Shown in pieces: positions 44,073 to 53,023 of a DNA stretch of 64,000 bases. Position numbers and translations under genes: made by a program. The stretch is from Mesosutterella multiformis. Its GTDB lineage: Bacteria; Pseudomonadota; Gammaproteobacteria; Burkholderiales; Burkholderiaceae_F. The notes beneath the pieces are model-generated. The model worked only from the letters and a program-made list of their open reading frames with translations. It had not been told where the DNA came from and made no database searches. The stretch spans positions 248,001 to 312,000 of the forward strand of contig NZ_BGZJ01000002.1 in the NCBI RefSeq assembly GCF_003402575.1, given 5' to 3'. Positions within the stretch are counted from its first letter, which is position 1; each line of letters begins with the position of its first letter.

Positions 44073-45569
44073 ATGCTGACTCGGAGAAATTGGCTGAAAG
44101 CCGGTGTCGCGGCAGCAGCCGCGGGAACCGCGAGTGTCGCGCAGGCTGCGACTGGAAAAGCTGCCCCGTCCCGGAAGTCAAACATCAATAAGACGCTGCC
44201 GTCCGAAACCTTTGACTGCGTCATTCTCGGCGCGGGCACCGGAAGCCTTGTCACCGCGATCGAGGCCTTTGACCGCGGACTGAAGCCTGTGGTGCTAGAA
44301 AAAATGTCCTGGGCCGCCGGGAACTCTATTTTCGCGTCCGGCGGTATCGCCGCCTGGGGTACCGACCTTCAGAAGGCTCAGGGGTTCAACGAAACGAAAG
44401 AAGCGTTCCGCGCTGACATGATGAAGGTGTCGCAGAACCGCGCCGACCCCGCCCTCGTTGATACCTATGTTGAAAACATCGGACCCGATATCGAGTGGCT
44501 GCAGAAGAAGATCGGCGTGAAGTTCGCGAAGATCCGCAGCCTCCCGTGGCCTCTCCTTCACCGCATGATTCCGGTGGATGGCCAAGGGTTGACCGGCGGC
44601 AGCCGCCTGATCCGGTATCTGCTCGCCGCGTGCGACGCCCGTAAGATCCCGGTCCGCTTCAATACGAAGGGTCTGAAACTCATCACTGATAACCAGTATC
44701 GGATCGTGGGCGTTGAGTGCCTGACGGACGACGGTCTCAAGAACTACATGGCGCGTGACGGTGTCGTGATCGGCACCGGCGGCTTCTCCGCGAACCGCGC
44801 GATGCTCTGCCGCTATATGGGCGGTCCGCTTTCCCGCCTCGTGCTGCGCGGTTCTCAGTATGTCACGGGTGAAAACGTCTCGATGACGGAGCCGCTCGGC
44901 GCGATGCTCGTTCATATGGATCAGTTCCACTGCGGCCCGATCGTTGAGAACACCCACGCGAATCCGAACTTCGTGATCGATGCCGGCACGGGGCTTGACG
45001 TCAACTGCCAGGGCCAGCGCTTCATGGATGAAGTGTTCACGTACACGCAGAAGTCGATGGCGACTGCCACAAAGACGGCGGAAAACAAGGCCTATCACAT
45101 CATCGACGCGAACTGGCCGCGCTCCGAAATGGCGGCGAAGAAGTTCCTCGGAATGAACAGCGAAGTGATCATCGCGAACACCCCGGAAGAACTCGCGCGG
45201 AAGATGGGTCTGAAGCCTGAAGTCTTCACGAAGCTTTTCGCCGAATACAACAAGGCGCTCGCGGACGGGAAGCTGAAGGAAATGAATCCGCCGTGCTCCC
45301 TCAAGGATCCGAAGCCCCTTAATAAGCCCCCGTACTACGCGTTCCCGTTCCAGGGCGGCATTACGGCCACGTTCGGCGGCCCGAAGATCAACTCGAAGGC
45401 TCAGATTGTGAGTAACGAAGGCGTCCCGTTCAAGGGGCTCTACGCGGTCGGAAACGCCGCGGGCGGTCTCTTCTTCGGAAACTATATCGGCGGCTCGCAG
45501 CTTGGCGCTGCCACTGTGTTCGGCCGTATTGCCGCGGCTGATATGGCTTCAAAGCATAAGAACGCTTAA
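44073..45569 (+). CDS. Flavocytochrome c FAD subunit, Tat-exported
   Basis: 498 aa from ATG 44073 (GGAGAG before it; an upstream in-frame GTG/ATG is not needed). Tat signal TRRNWLKAGVAAAAAGTASVAQA (residues 3-25). FAD site CVILGAGTGSLVTAIEA near 49-65, GQRFMDEV near 316, C-terminal GLYAVGNAAGGLFFGNYIGGSQLGAATVFGR. As in the subunit at 21414, the Arg of GANRLGG is Tyr (NYIGG) and the HHTMGG loop reads ATFGGP, so fumarate is unlikely. The tetraheme partner gene follows after 20 bases. Confidence 0.9.
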   Translation: MLTRRNWLKAGVAAAAAGTASVAQAATGKAAPSRKSNINKTLPSETFDCVILGAGTGSLVTAIEAFDRGLKPVVLEKMSWAAGNSIFASGGIAAWGTDLQKAQGFNETKEAFRADMMKVSQNRADPALVDTYVENIGPDIEWLQKKIGVKFAKIRSLPWPLLHRMIPVDGQGLTGGSRLIRYLLAACDARKIPVRFNTKGLKLITDNQYRIVGVECLTDDGLKNYMARDGVVIGTGGFSANRAMLCRYMGGPLSRLVLRGSQYVTGENVSMTEPLGAMLVHMDQFHCGPIVENTHANPNFVIDAGTGLDVNCQGQRFMDEVFTYTQKSMATATKTAENKAYHIIDANWPRSEMAAKKFLGMNSEVIIANTPEELARKMGLKPEVFTKLFAEYNKALADGKLKEMNPPCSLKDPKPLNKPPYYAFPFQGGITATFGGPKINSKAQIVSNEGVPFKGLYAVGNAAGGLFFGNYIGGSQLGAATVFGRIAAADMASKHKNA

Positions 45570-45589
45570 CCGAAGGGGAGAAAACGACC

Positions 45590-45928
45590 ATGAAAAACTT
45601 AATCGTTATGACGCTCGCCATGCTGATCGCGGGCACCGCCGCGGCTGCCGGAACGACTGACCACTTCCTTGCGGATCGCCACGTCGAGCGCGGCGTGAAG
45701 TGTGAGTCCTGCCACGTGAACGGCGACACCTCGAAACCGGTCCGCAAGGCGCAGTGCCTCGCGTGCCATAAGTCTTACGAGGAACTCGCGAAGAAGACCG
45801 CGAACGTTCACCCGAACCCGCACTTCAACCACTACGGGGAGCGCGACTGCACGACGTGCCACAAGGGTCACCAGCAGAGCACGCTTTCCTGCAGCCAGTG
45901 CCACAAGTTCAATCTGAAGACGCCGTAA
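45590..45928 (+). CDS. Periplasmic tetraheme cytochrome c
   Basis: 112 aa. Signal peptide MKNLIVMTLAMLIAGTAAAA. Four CxxCH sites: CESCH, CLACH, CTTCH and CSQCH. Equivalent to the protein of 21054-21410, but placed after rather than before its FAD partner. Terminator at 45983. No membrane-bound quinol dehydrogenase (CymA/NapC-type) is in the window, so that electron donor must be elsewhere. Confidence 0.95.
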   Translation: MKNLIVMTLAMLIAGTAAAAGTTDHFLADRHVERGVKCESCHVNGDTSKPVRKAQCLACHKSYEELAKKTANVHPNPHFNHYGERDCTTCHKGHQQSTLSCSQCHKFNLKTP

Positions 45929-45982
45929 GGCGGGAAGCAATACTTCCAATCTTCCTTTGACTTCTCCTCATTCTTGAGGTTC

Positions 45983-46036
45983 ACCGGAAATCCTCCCCTT
46001 TCTCTCTCCGAGGGTGATGGATTTCCGGTTTTTTTC
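45983..46036 (+). terminator. Intrinsic terminator after tetraheme cytochrome gene
   Basis: ACCGGAAATCC (45983-45993) pairs with GGATTTCCGGT (46019-46029), followed by seven T. Confidence 0.85.
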
Positions 46037-46096
46037 TTTTCTATATAGAGAAGAGAAGCTGAATGGCCGAAGAGTGGAGGGAAGAAAACGAAAGAA

Positions 46097-47971
46097 TCAG
46101 GAAATCGGGTGCGACGGAGCCGGAATCGTCACGGTGACAGCCAGCCCCCCGGCTTCTCTCGGGTTAAACGCGATCGAGCCCGAGTGGTTCTGGATGATGG
46201 TGCGGACGATGGCGAGCCCAAGCCCAAGGCCCTCAGGCTTCGCGCTCTTCGTCGCGTACCCGAGACTCTCGAGCCGCTCTTTTGTGAGGACGTCACCGGT
46301 GTTCTCAATTGTGAGGCGGATCGATTCCCCGTCCGCCGTTTCAAAGCGGTCAAGCACCACAGAGACCCGCGCGTCCGATCCTCCCTTCCGGTCCGCGGCT
46401 TCGAGCGCGTTCTTGATGAGGTTTACGACCGCGACTTCAATTTCAAGGCGGTCCCCCTCAATCAGGCACCCAGGGCGGATATCAGAGTGAATCGGGGTCC
46501 GGTAGCTGCTGGAGTCCTCGAGATTCGCGACAGAGCGATTTACGAGCTCCGTGAGATCAATCACGGTTCGGGTGTCCGAACCGCTCGACCGCTTCGCGTA
46601 GTCCCGGACTTTCGTCACGATTTCGTCCGCCTTCAAGGCTTCGCTTCGGATCGTGGTGAGACCTTTCTGCATCATGGCTTCTGAATTCGGCCGATGCATG
46701 TCACTGAGTCTCAAAAGGCTCTGCACGTAATTCACGATCGTCGCGAGCGGCTGCCGGAGTTCATGAACGACCATGGAGCTCATCTGCCCGATCATCCCGT
46801 TTTTCTGCAGCGCCGCGAGATGCTCGTTCGCGCGCCGCGTCCTTTCCTCAAGTTCCTTCTGTTTCGCGTACGCCTTCGTGAGTTCCCGGGTTCTCCGTTC
46901 GACCAGCCGGTCACTCCGGACGGAATGAAGAAGGAGCCCGATCACCGCGGCGATAAAGAGCGTGAGAAACGGCCAGTATTCGGAAAGGAACCGTCTCAGC
47001 GTCCAATGCCGCAGATATTCATACGGCCCGATTTTGAGTTCCTTGAAGAGGGTGTCGACTGGCGTGAAGTCCGTCGCCATCCCCCAGTGGAGGTTCCCCG
47101 GGATCGGTTTCATCGAGAGGAGGGTGGATGCGGCAAGCCGCGCGACATCCGGGGTCGCGTGAGGCGTGATCGTCACGGTCCAGTTCGGGTAAAGCGCCGT
47201 GCTGCGAACGCAGCGGAAGTCTTTGGTTTCCGGTTTCGCTCCGACAACCGCGAGATCCGAAATGTCCTTGCCTTCGGCCGCCATATCTTCAAGGAAACAG
47301 GTGCGGAGCACACCGACATCCGCCTCTCCCTTCCGGAGCGCCGTGACGACTGACGGCATATCGTTCAGTTTCACGATCTGATCGGAAAAGAACCGGTCCG
47401 GGTTGATGCCCTCCCGCAGCAGCTCCCCCATCGCGACCTGGTACCCTGTGAAGGCTTTCGGGCCGCTCGTCACGAGCCTTAGGCCTTTGAGATCTTTGAG
47501 GCTCTGGTACGTCCGGTTCCCTTTTCGAACCACAAAGACCGATCCTTCCGCGTGATTCGGGTCCGGAAAGCGATCCGAAACGAGTGACCCGATATCGCGG
47601 CTTCCGACATCCGCCGCACGCCGGTACGTGCCGGCCGAACTCAGCACCAGATCCGTTTTCTTCGGGTTGATCCGTTCGCCAGAAAACACCTCAGCATAGA
47701 AGTGATCCCGCCCAAACGCTTTTTGAAACGCCCGGACGGTCGGCATGATGATCGCGTCATTCTGGTTTGGCTGCGAGAAGTGCGAGACCTGCATCCGGAC
47801 CATGTCCGGGGCGTCTTTCCGGGCCGCGGTTTCGGGCGTCAATACCCGCCCGATCGGGTACGGCTCATCAATTTCCGTAGCTCCCGCGGCCGGCGTGAGA
47901 AGCGGGAGAGCGACGAGCCCCGCGATCAGGATGAGACTCACAGGTTTCAGACGGTACCTCGCGCGGCGCAT
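46097..47971 (-). CDS. TtrS-like sensor histidine kinase with PhnD-like periplasmic domain
   Basis: About 624 aa from ATG 47971 (MRRARYRLKPVSLILIAGLVALPLLTPAAG, signal or first membrane segment); the frame continues upstream to 48058. Periplasmic part: MVRMQVSHFSQPNQN ... DLVLSSAGTYRR ... KDLKGLRLVTSGPKAFTGYQVAMGELL, a PhnD-like fold. Membrane segment YWPFLTLFIAAVIGLLLHSV, then H-box MVVHELRQPLATIVNYVQ (His about 403), NLIKNALEAAD and LGLGLAIVRTI. Paralogue of the kinase at 18800. A terminator separates it from the aconitase gene, so it is its own transcript. Confidence 0.9.
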   Translation of the reverse strand: MRRARYRLKPVSLILIAGLVALPLLTPAAGATEIDEPYPIGRVLTPETAARKDAPDMVRMQVSHFSQPNQNDAIIMPTVRAFQKAFGRDHFYAEVFSGERINPKKTDLVLSSAGTYRRAADVGSRDIGSLVSDRFPDPNHAEGSVFVVRKGNRTYQSLKDLKGLRLVTSGPKAFTGYQVAMGELLREGINPDRFFSDQIVKLNDMPSVVTALRKGEADVGVLRTCFLEDMAAEGKDISDLAVVGAKPETKDFRCVRSTALYPNWTVTITPHATPDVARLAASTLLSMKPIPGNLHWGMATDFTPVDTLFKELKIGPYEYLRHWTLRRFLSEYWPFLTLFIAAVIGLLLHSVRSDRLVERRTRELTKAYAKQKELEERTRRANEHLAALQKNGMIGQMSSMVVHELRQPLATIVNYVQSLLRLSDMHRPNSEAMMQKGLTTIRSEALKADEIVTKVRDYAKRSSGSDTRTVIDLTELVNRSVANLEDSSSYRTPIHSDIRPGCLIEGDRLEIEVAVVNLIKNALEAADRKGGSDARVSVVLDRFETADGESIRLTIENTGDVLTKERLESLGYATKSAKPEGLGLGLAIVRTIIQNHSGSIAFNPREAGGLAVTVTIPAPSHPIS

Positions 47972-48039
47972 GGGAATAAACGGATAAAGGTTCACGGTGA
48001 TGTCTCTAAGTATAGGGAAGGGGACTCGCGGCAGAAAAT

Positions 48040-48080
48040 AAAAAAACACGCTCTTCACCAGGAATCTGAGGAAGAGCGTG
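48040..48080 (-). terminator. Intrinsic terminator of the aconitase gene
   Basis: On the minus strand CACGCTCTTC (48080-48071) pairs with GAAGAGCGTG (48056-48047), followed by TTTTTTTATTTTC. Confidence 0.85.
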
Positions 48081-48166
48081 AAAACGTCGTACGTTCAAAC
48101 GAAGACCAAAGAGAGAATCGCCGCTCCCGGATCGGGAGGATCCAGGAGCGGGTACTGCAATTAAGC

Positions 48167-50569
48167 TCAGGCGTTCTTCGCCTTTGCCTGGTTCTGGGCG
48201 CGGAGCATGTTAAGCGACGACCCATAACGGAACCACTCGATCTGGCGATCGGTGTAGGTGTGGTTCACCTGGACGCGGTCCTGAGACCCATCCGCGTGAC
48301 TGAGGATCACGGTGAGGGGCTTCCCGGGCTTGAAGTCCTTCATCCCAACCACCGAGATGCGGTCCTTCTCCTGCACCTTGTTCCAGTCATCCGGATTCGC
48401 GAAGGTGAGGGCGAGGATCCCCTGCTTCTTGAGGTTCGTCTCGTGAATTCGGGCGAAGCTCCGGGCGATGATCACCTGGACATTGAGGTAGCGAGGCTGC
48501 ATGGCAGCCTGTTCGCGGGACGACCCTTCACCGTAGTTTTCGTCCGCCACGACGCAGGAGAACTGGTTCGCGGCCTTATAGCTCTTCGCGACCGAGCTCA
48601 CCTTGTCGTACGTTCCGGTCTTCTGATTGAAGACGTGGTCGAGTTTCCCGGGCTGGAAGGCGTTATCGGCGACAGAAAGCGTGTTATCCGAAATCCGGGA
48701 GATGTTCCCGACGTAGTGAATCCATTTGCCGGCTGGCGAAATGTGGTCCGTCGTGCACTTACCCTTCACTTTGATGAGAAGCGGGAGCCCCTGGATATCC
48801 TTCCCGTTCCAGGCGGGGAATGGGTCGAGGAGCCGCAGACGGTCGTAGCTCGGGTCGATCTTGATCACCTTTGTCTTAAAGGTCGCCGTGTGGCAGCCCG
48901 TGCCGGCACGGGCAAAGCCCTTCGGCGGAAGCTCATTTCCGTGCGGGACTTCGAGCTTCACCGCCTTTCCGTCCTTCCCCGTCACGGTATCCGTCATCGG
49001 GTTGAAGGAAAGACGGCCGCCGAGCGCGTAAGCGACCGCGATATCAGGCGACACGAGGAACGCTTCAGTGAGCGGATTCCCGTCGTTACGCTTCCGGAAG
49101 TTGCGGTTGAAGCCGTGAACAATCGTGTTCTTACGCTTCGGGTTATTTTTGCGGTTCCACATGCCGACGCACGGGCCGCAGGCGTTCGCGAGCACCGTGA
49201 CACCGAGCTTCTGGAAGACCTGCGTGAGACCGTCGCGGTCCATCGTGGCCTTCACGAGGTTGGAGCCAGGAGAGAGGAACATCGGGCACTTCACAGAAAT
49301 CCCGTGATCGAGCGCCTGCTGCGCGATGGAGGCGGCGCGTGAAATGTCTTCATAAGACGAATTCGTGCAGGAACCGATCAGCACCGCTTCAATCTTGTCG
49401 GAGAGCCCCTTCTTCTTCACGTTCTCCTTCATTTCGGAGAGGTTCATGTCAGCGTCCGGTGAAAACGGCCCGGATACCTGGGGTTCAAGGGTCGAGAGGT
49501 CGATCGTGATCACCTGGTCATAGAATTTCGAGGGGTTCTCGTAGACCGCCTTATCGGCTCTGAGGTCGCCCGCGATCTTATTTGCCATCAGGACGATCTC
49601 TTCGCGGCCCGTCTTCCGGAGGTAATCCATCATGTGGGAGTCATAGGGAAAAACCGAGCTCGTCGCGCCGAGTTCCGCGCCCATGTTCGCGATCGTCGCT
49701 TTGCCGGTCGCGGAAAGAGTGTCGGTGCCCGGACCGAAGTATTCAATAATGGCGTTCGTGCCGCCTTTGACGGAGAGAATTCCGAGGAGCTTCAGGATGA
49801 CGTCCTTCGGCGTGGACCACCCCTTCAGTTCCCCGGTGAGCTTCACGCCGATCACCTTCGGCACGGGGAGCTCCCATTCCACACCCGACATGCAGTCCAC
49901 GGCGTCCGCGCCGCCGATACCGATCGCGATGCCGCCAAGCCCCGAGCCATTCGGCGTGTGGGAGTCGCACCCGACGATGAGGCAGCCCGGATACGCGTAG
50001 TTCTCCAGCGTTTCCTGATGAATAATGCCCGCGCCCGGTTCCCAGAAGTCGATACCGAGCTTATCACTCACGTCGCTCAGGAACTTGTAGGTCACGCGGT
50101 TATCGTAGTTTGAGACCTTCAGATCCTTGATCGCGCCCTCGCTCGCGAGCGTCAGGTGATCGCAGTGGATGGAGGAGGGGAGCTGCACCTTCGGGAACTC
50201 CGCGACGAGGAACTGCTGCATCGCGGACTGCGCGGTGAGGTCTTCCATCACGAGCTGATCCGGACGGAAATTCGCGAATTCGTGTCCGCGCTTGAAGTCC
50301 CTCGCATCCTCGATGTGATAGAGATGCGTGTAGAGGATCTTTTCAGAAAGCGTGAGCGGACGGTTGAACCCCTTCCGCACAGCGGCGAGCCGCGTCGGGA
50401 AATTCTTATAGAACGCGCGGATGTGCTCGATATTCCTGATCGGGTGCTGGACGTTGATGTCCTTCGTCGCTGCGGAAGCGACCGCGGACGCTGCGCCATT
50501 CACACTCACCGCGGCGGCGGTAAGACCTGAGGCTTTTAAGAGGCTGCGGCGTGAAACCGAAACGGGCAT
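48167..50569 (-). CDS. Aconitate hydratase with a Tat export signal
   Basis: 800 aa from ATG 50569 (AAGGAG before it). N-terminus SVSRRSLLKASGLTAAAVSVNGAASAVASA is a clear twin-arginine signal. The mature part is a full mitochondrial-type aconitase: NRPLTLSEKILYTHL, CDSHTPNGSGLGG, Fe-S ligands in IGSCTNSS and NACGPCVGMW, and active-site GEGSSREQAAMQPRYL and RSFARIHETNLKKQG. It should interconvert citrate, cis-aconitate and isocitrate, here folded in the cytoplasm and exported to the periplasm. The region upstream has a CTACCTAGG site shared with the flavocytochrome promoter. Confidence 0.93.
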   Translation of the reverse strand: MPVSVSRRSLLKASGLTAAAVSVNGAASAVASAATKDINVQHPIRNIEHIRAFYKNFPTRLAAVRKGFNRPLTLSEKILYTHLYHIEDARDFKRGHEFANFRPDQLVMEDLTAQSAMQQFLVAEFPKVQLPSSIHCDHLTLASEGAIKDLKVSNYDNRVTYKFLSDVSDKLGIDFWEPGAGIIHQETLENYAYPGCLIVGCDSHTPNGSGLGGIAIGIGGADAVDCMSGVEWELPVPKVIGVKLTGELKGWSTPKDVILKLLGILSVKGGTNAIIEYFGPGTDTLSATGKATIANMGAELGATSSVFPYDSHMMDYLRKTGREEIVLMANKIAGDLRADKAVYENPSKFYDQVITIDLSTLEPQVSGPFSPDADMNLSEMKENVKKKGLSDKIEAVLIGSCTNSSYEDISRAASIAQQALDHGISVKCPMFLSPGSNLVKATMDRDGLTQVFQKLGVTVLANACGPCVGMWNRKNNPKRKNTIVHGFNRNFRKRNDGNPLTEAFLVSPDIAVAYALGGRLSFNPMTDTVTGKDGKAVKLEVPHGNELPPKGFARAGTGCHTATFKTKVIKIDPSYDRLRLLDPFPAWNGKDIQGLPLLIKVKGKCTTDHISPAGKWIHYVGNISRISDNTLSVADNAFQPGKLDHVFNQKTGTYDKVSSVAKSYKAANQFSCVVADENYGEGSSREQAAMQPRYLNVQVIIARSFARIHETNLKKQGILALTFANPDDWNKVQEKDRISVVGMKDFKPGKPLTVILSHADGSQDRVQVNHTYTDRQIEWFRYGSSLNMLRAQNQAKAKNA

Positions 50570-50672
50570 GGTCAAAATCTCCTTTTTTGGTTGTATGCGT
50601 ACTGAGAGACCGCCGCGTTTTTCTTTGCGGCTCTCTATGTCTCTCGACGTAGTAAGTTTGGATTAGATCTTT

Positions 50673-50682
50673 GCCTAGGTAG
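50673..50682. promoter_or_regulatory. CCTAGGTAG site before exported aconitase gene
   Basis: GCCTAGGTAG at 50673-50682, about 105 bases upstream of the aconitase start. The core CCTAGGTAG equals that at 43974-43982 before the flavocytochrome gene, at similar distance. A common response regulator is the simplest reading. Confidence 0.55.
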
Positions 50683-50765
50683 CCCGGTCACATGTCAAAA
50701 AAATGACACTTGGGTGACACATAAATCCGAAGAACAGGCCCGTTTCTGCCCCTCGGAAAAAGGAA

Positions 50766-50788
50766 AAGCCCGCGGAATCAGCGGGCTT
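50766..50788 (-). terminator. Intrinsic terminator of the 50795-51814 gene
   Basis: AAGCCCGC (50766-50773) pairs with GCGGGCTT (50781-50788); on the minus strand TTCCTTTTTCC follows. Confidence 0.75.
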
Positions 50789-50794
50789 CGGAGA

Positions 50795-51814
50795 TTATTT
50801 GTCAGCGGAAACTAACCGGATAGAACTGAGGATCTGGTCTCTCAGCATCTGGTACTTGTTACCCGCCCGCTTCGCTGCCTCGGGATCGCGTGACGCCACA
50901 TAAAATTCCACATCCACGTACTGCGATCCATCCTGATAGATCGCTGAAGTGGTGTGCGTGTAGAAAGGCGTATTGTCTCTCGCAAATTTTCCGTCCCACT
51001 CGAGAAGGATCACCGGTGTCCGATCGAAGATCACGACCTTCGAAGGGCCCTTCTTAACGAGCTCGCTTTCAAGCGGTCCGAACCGCTTCCCGATTTCCGG
51101 CGTCCCTTCGATGGCCTTCAGGTTCCGGTAAATAAAATCGGCAGGGTTGTACTCATCGTCGACAGGCCGCCTCGCGCCGATCGAGACGACGACGTCCTCA
51201 TCATTCTTCGTCCAGTAGCCAAGATGCCCCGGAAAACTCGTCGGCGTTTCTTCCCAGGAATCCGGGATCAGGATTCGGAATTTTTTCTCACCCGCGGTAT
51301 TCCGAAGCGGATATTTGATTTCGTGCGCTGTCCGATGGAACGCGAACTCTTCTTCCGGGTAGGCCGAGAAGGCGGCATCCGATAGTGTCCGGCGGACCCG
51401 GTTTTCCTTCTCAGTCGGACTCTTGGACACCAGGCTGTAGTGCAGCACCACGGCTTTGGCCTGGATCGCGTCCCGGAATCGGAGATTCTTGTCCGACGCT
51501 CCGAGCGTTTCCGCGGTGAGCTTCGCGATATCCGCCCGACTGAGACCGAAGTGTCCCAGATGCGTGATCAGCGCGTTTTCCGCGTCCGGATAGATGAGAT
51601 TCCAGGTGAGACGCGAGGTATCAACCACGCCCAGCACCCCAACGTCGTTCCCGAATTGCTTCTCCGCCGCCGCGAGCACCTGCTGCCGCTGATAGACATA
51701 GGCATACGCTTCTGTCAGATTCATCAGGTCGTTCTGGGTCATGCCGTGAGCCGACACCCCTTGGCTCATAAGAGCCGTAACAGCGGAGCAGAGAGCCAAT
51801 GCGATTTTCTTCAT
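50795..51814 (-). CDS. Exported protein of unknown family, paralogue of 42040-43041
   Basis: 339 aa from ATG 51814, giving signal peptide MKKIALALCSAVTALMSQGVSA; a longer frame reaches 51856. Mature start HGMTQNDLMNLTEAYAYVYQRQQVL aligns with the paralogue, as do RRTLSDAAFSAYPEEEFAFHRTAHE and the end VDVEFYVASRDPEAAKRAGNKYQMLRDQILSSI. The middle of the two proteins differs (here ISIGARRPVDDEYNPADFIYRNL). Probably periplasmic, globular, not membrane bound. It is transcribed towards the aconitase gene with a terminator between. Confidence 0.75.
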   Translation of the reverse strand: MKKIALALCSAVTALMSQGVSAHGMTQNDLMNLTEAYAYVYQRQQVLAAAEKQFGNDVGVLGVVDTSRLTWNLIYPDAENALITHLGHFGLSRADIAKLTAETLGASDKNLRFRDAIQAKAVVLHYSLVSKSPTEKENRVRRTLSDAAFSAYPEEEFAFHRTAHEIKYPLRNTAGEKKFRILIPDSWEETPTSFPGHLGYWTKNDEDVVVSIGARRPVDDEYNPADFIYRNLKAIEGTPEIGKRFGPLESELVKKGPSKVVIFDRTPVILLEWDGKFARDNTPFYTHTTSAIYQDGSQYVDVEFYVASRDPEAAKRAGNKYQMLRDQILSSIRLVSADK

Positions 51815-52021
51815 AGCAAGATAAGAGGGGATCAGGAAACACAGTTCCGGGCCCACTTCAGTTTGAGTTATGAAAACATCATACTGCTATCAACGTTAAA
51901 CAGCGCTATAGATCGCCAGAAACCCGAGATCCTGGCGAGTTCCAGACGATTCCCATAACGGTCTTTTTGATCAACCGTAATGCCGTATTCTTTCTCTTTG
52001 GAAGGGCTGACCGCAGGGATA

Positions 52022-52720
52022 CTTGATTTCGATATATCGATTTCAAGATGATTTTTTCATGGCTTCAGTCGCTACTTGATTTCGGTATATCGAAATCAAG
52101 ATGAAATTTTCATCGAAATGGAGGAAAAACAGAGGCCGGAAACCTCAAAATGGACTTTTTAAGTCCCAAAGTCGGTACCGGCAGCCTCGAAATTACCGAA
52201 AAACGCCGCTCGGAACTGTCTCTTGATTTCAGTATGAGAGAATCAAGAGCGATCTCTCCGCGTCAGGGTAGGGGAGACCACAGAAAAGCACCGTAATTTC
52301 CGGAATCGGACGCTTAAAACTTGCCTGATTTTCTCACGACTGCCTAACAAATAAGCAAAAAATGCCGAAAAACCCGGTGAAATACCTTTTACGGTCTCAA
52401 ACTTGATTTCCGTATAAGAAAATCAAAAAGAGGGGTTAAGAAGCGATTCTGACCTCAAAAAAGACCTACAAAAAGTCACTTCAAGAGTCAAAAGAGGGAG
52501 AAAAAGTACGCTGAGAGTTCCGCTTCAGCGTTTCCGACGTTCGAGCCCCGCAGCCCGCCCCAATGTCGGGTTCAGAACGGGCCGTTTTGCCTTCCACCGC
52601 CCTGAGATGCACAGCTTCCAGCGACTCTCTTCCCTGGTAAAAACCGCCCCAAAAGTCTCCGTTTTCCTCGGAAAATACCATTTTTTCCATAAAACTTGAT
52701 ATCGGTATATGAAAATCAAG
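52022..52720. repeat. Five dispersed 26-bp palindromes
   Basis: CTTGATTTC...GATTTCAAG at 52022-52047, CTTGATTTCG-GTATAT-CGAAATCAAG at 52074-52100, and variants at 52222-52247, 52402-52427 and 52695-52720. Consensus CTTGATTTC-N-GTATA-NN-RAAATCAAG. Spacings 52, 148, 180 and 293 bp. The second is a perfect palindrome, the others have one to four mismatches. No gene is inside. They could be protein-binding sites or hairpin RNAs. Confidence 0.85.
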
Positions 52721-52776
52721 TGAGGTATTCAAAAGGGAGACGGGTGACGAGGCAGGCGCTTTCAAGGCAAAAATAA

Positions 52777-52812
52777 ACGGACCCGCGCAGGAGAGAGAGC
52801 TCGCGGGTCCGT
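52777..52812 (-). terminator. Terminator-like stem-loop
   Basis: ACGGACCCGCG (52777-52787) pairs with CGCGGGTCCGT (52802-52812), perfect 11-bp stem; on the minus strand TTATTTTTG follows. No gene lies directly upstream on that strand. Confidence 0.6.
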
Positions 52813-53023
52813 CGGAGAGCAACCAAAGGAGAGAAAAGCCCGCTGCTCATCCGGTGGAGAGAGTCCGGATCTGGCAGCGGTAAATGTAAAAACACCTAGT
52901 TCTGGGAGCGGCGCACCTATCAAGCCGCTGTTGCTTCCCGGAACAGAGTTAAGGATACGAATCCGAGTACGTAAGTAGTTGAACTTAGATTAAACATTAG
53001 TTCAGTTATAGATAAAGGTTTTT

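Larger units (their letters stand above)
51815..53023. other. 1.2-kb gene-free region with palindrome array
   Basis: No convincing gene on either strand; the minus-strand frame at 52481-52822 has no ribosome site and no recognisable content. The region contains five copies of a 26-bp palindrome (52022-52720) and one terminator-like stem (52777-52812). Confidence 0.6.

Noticed and set aside
47702-49342. 546-residue open frame on the plus strand
   Set aside because: Antisense to the sensor kinase and aconitase genes; Arg/His/Val-rich content typical of antisense frames in GC-rich DNA, no ribosome site, no recognisable motif.
52481-52822. 113-residue minus-strand frame
   Set aside because: Overlaps palindrome five and the terminator-like stem, lacks a ribosome site and reads as low-information sequence.
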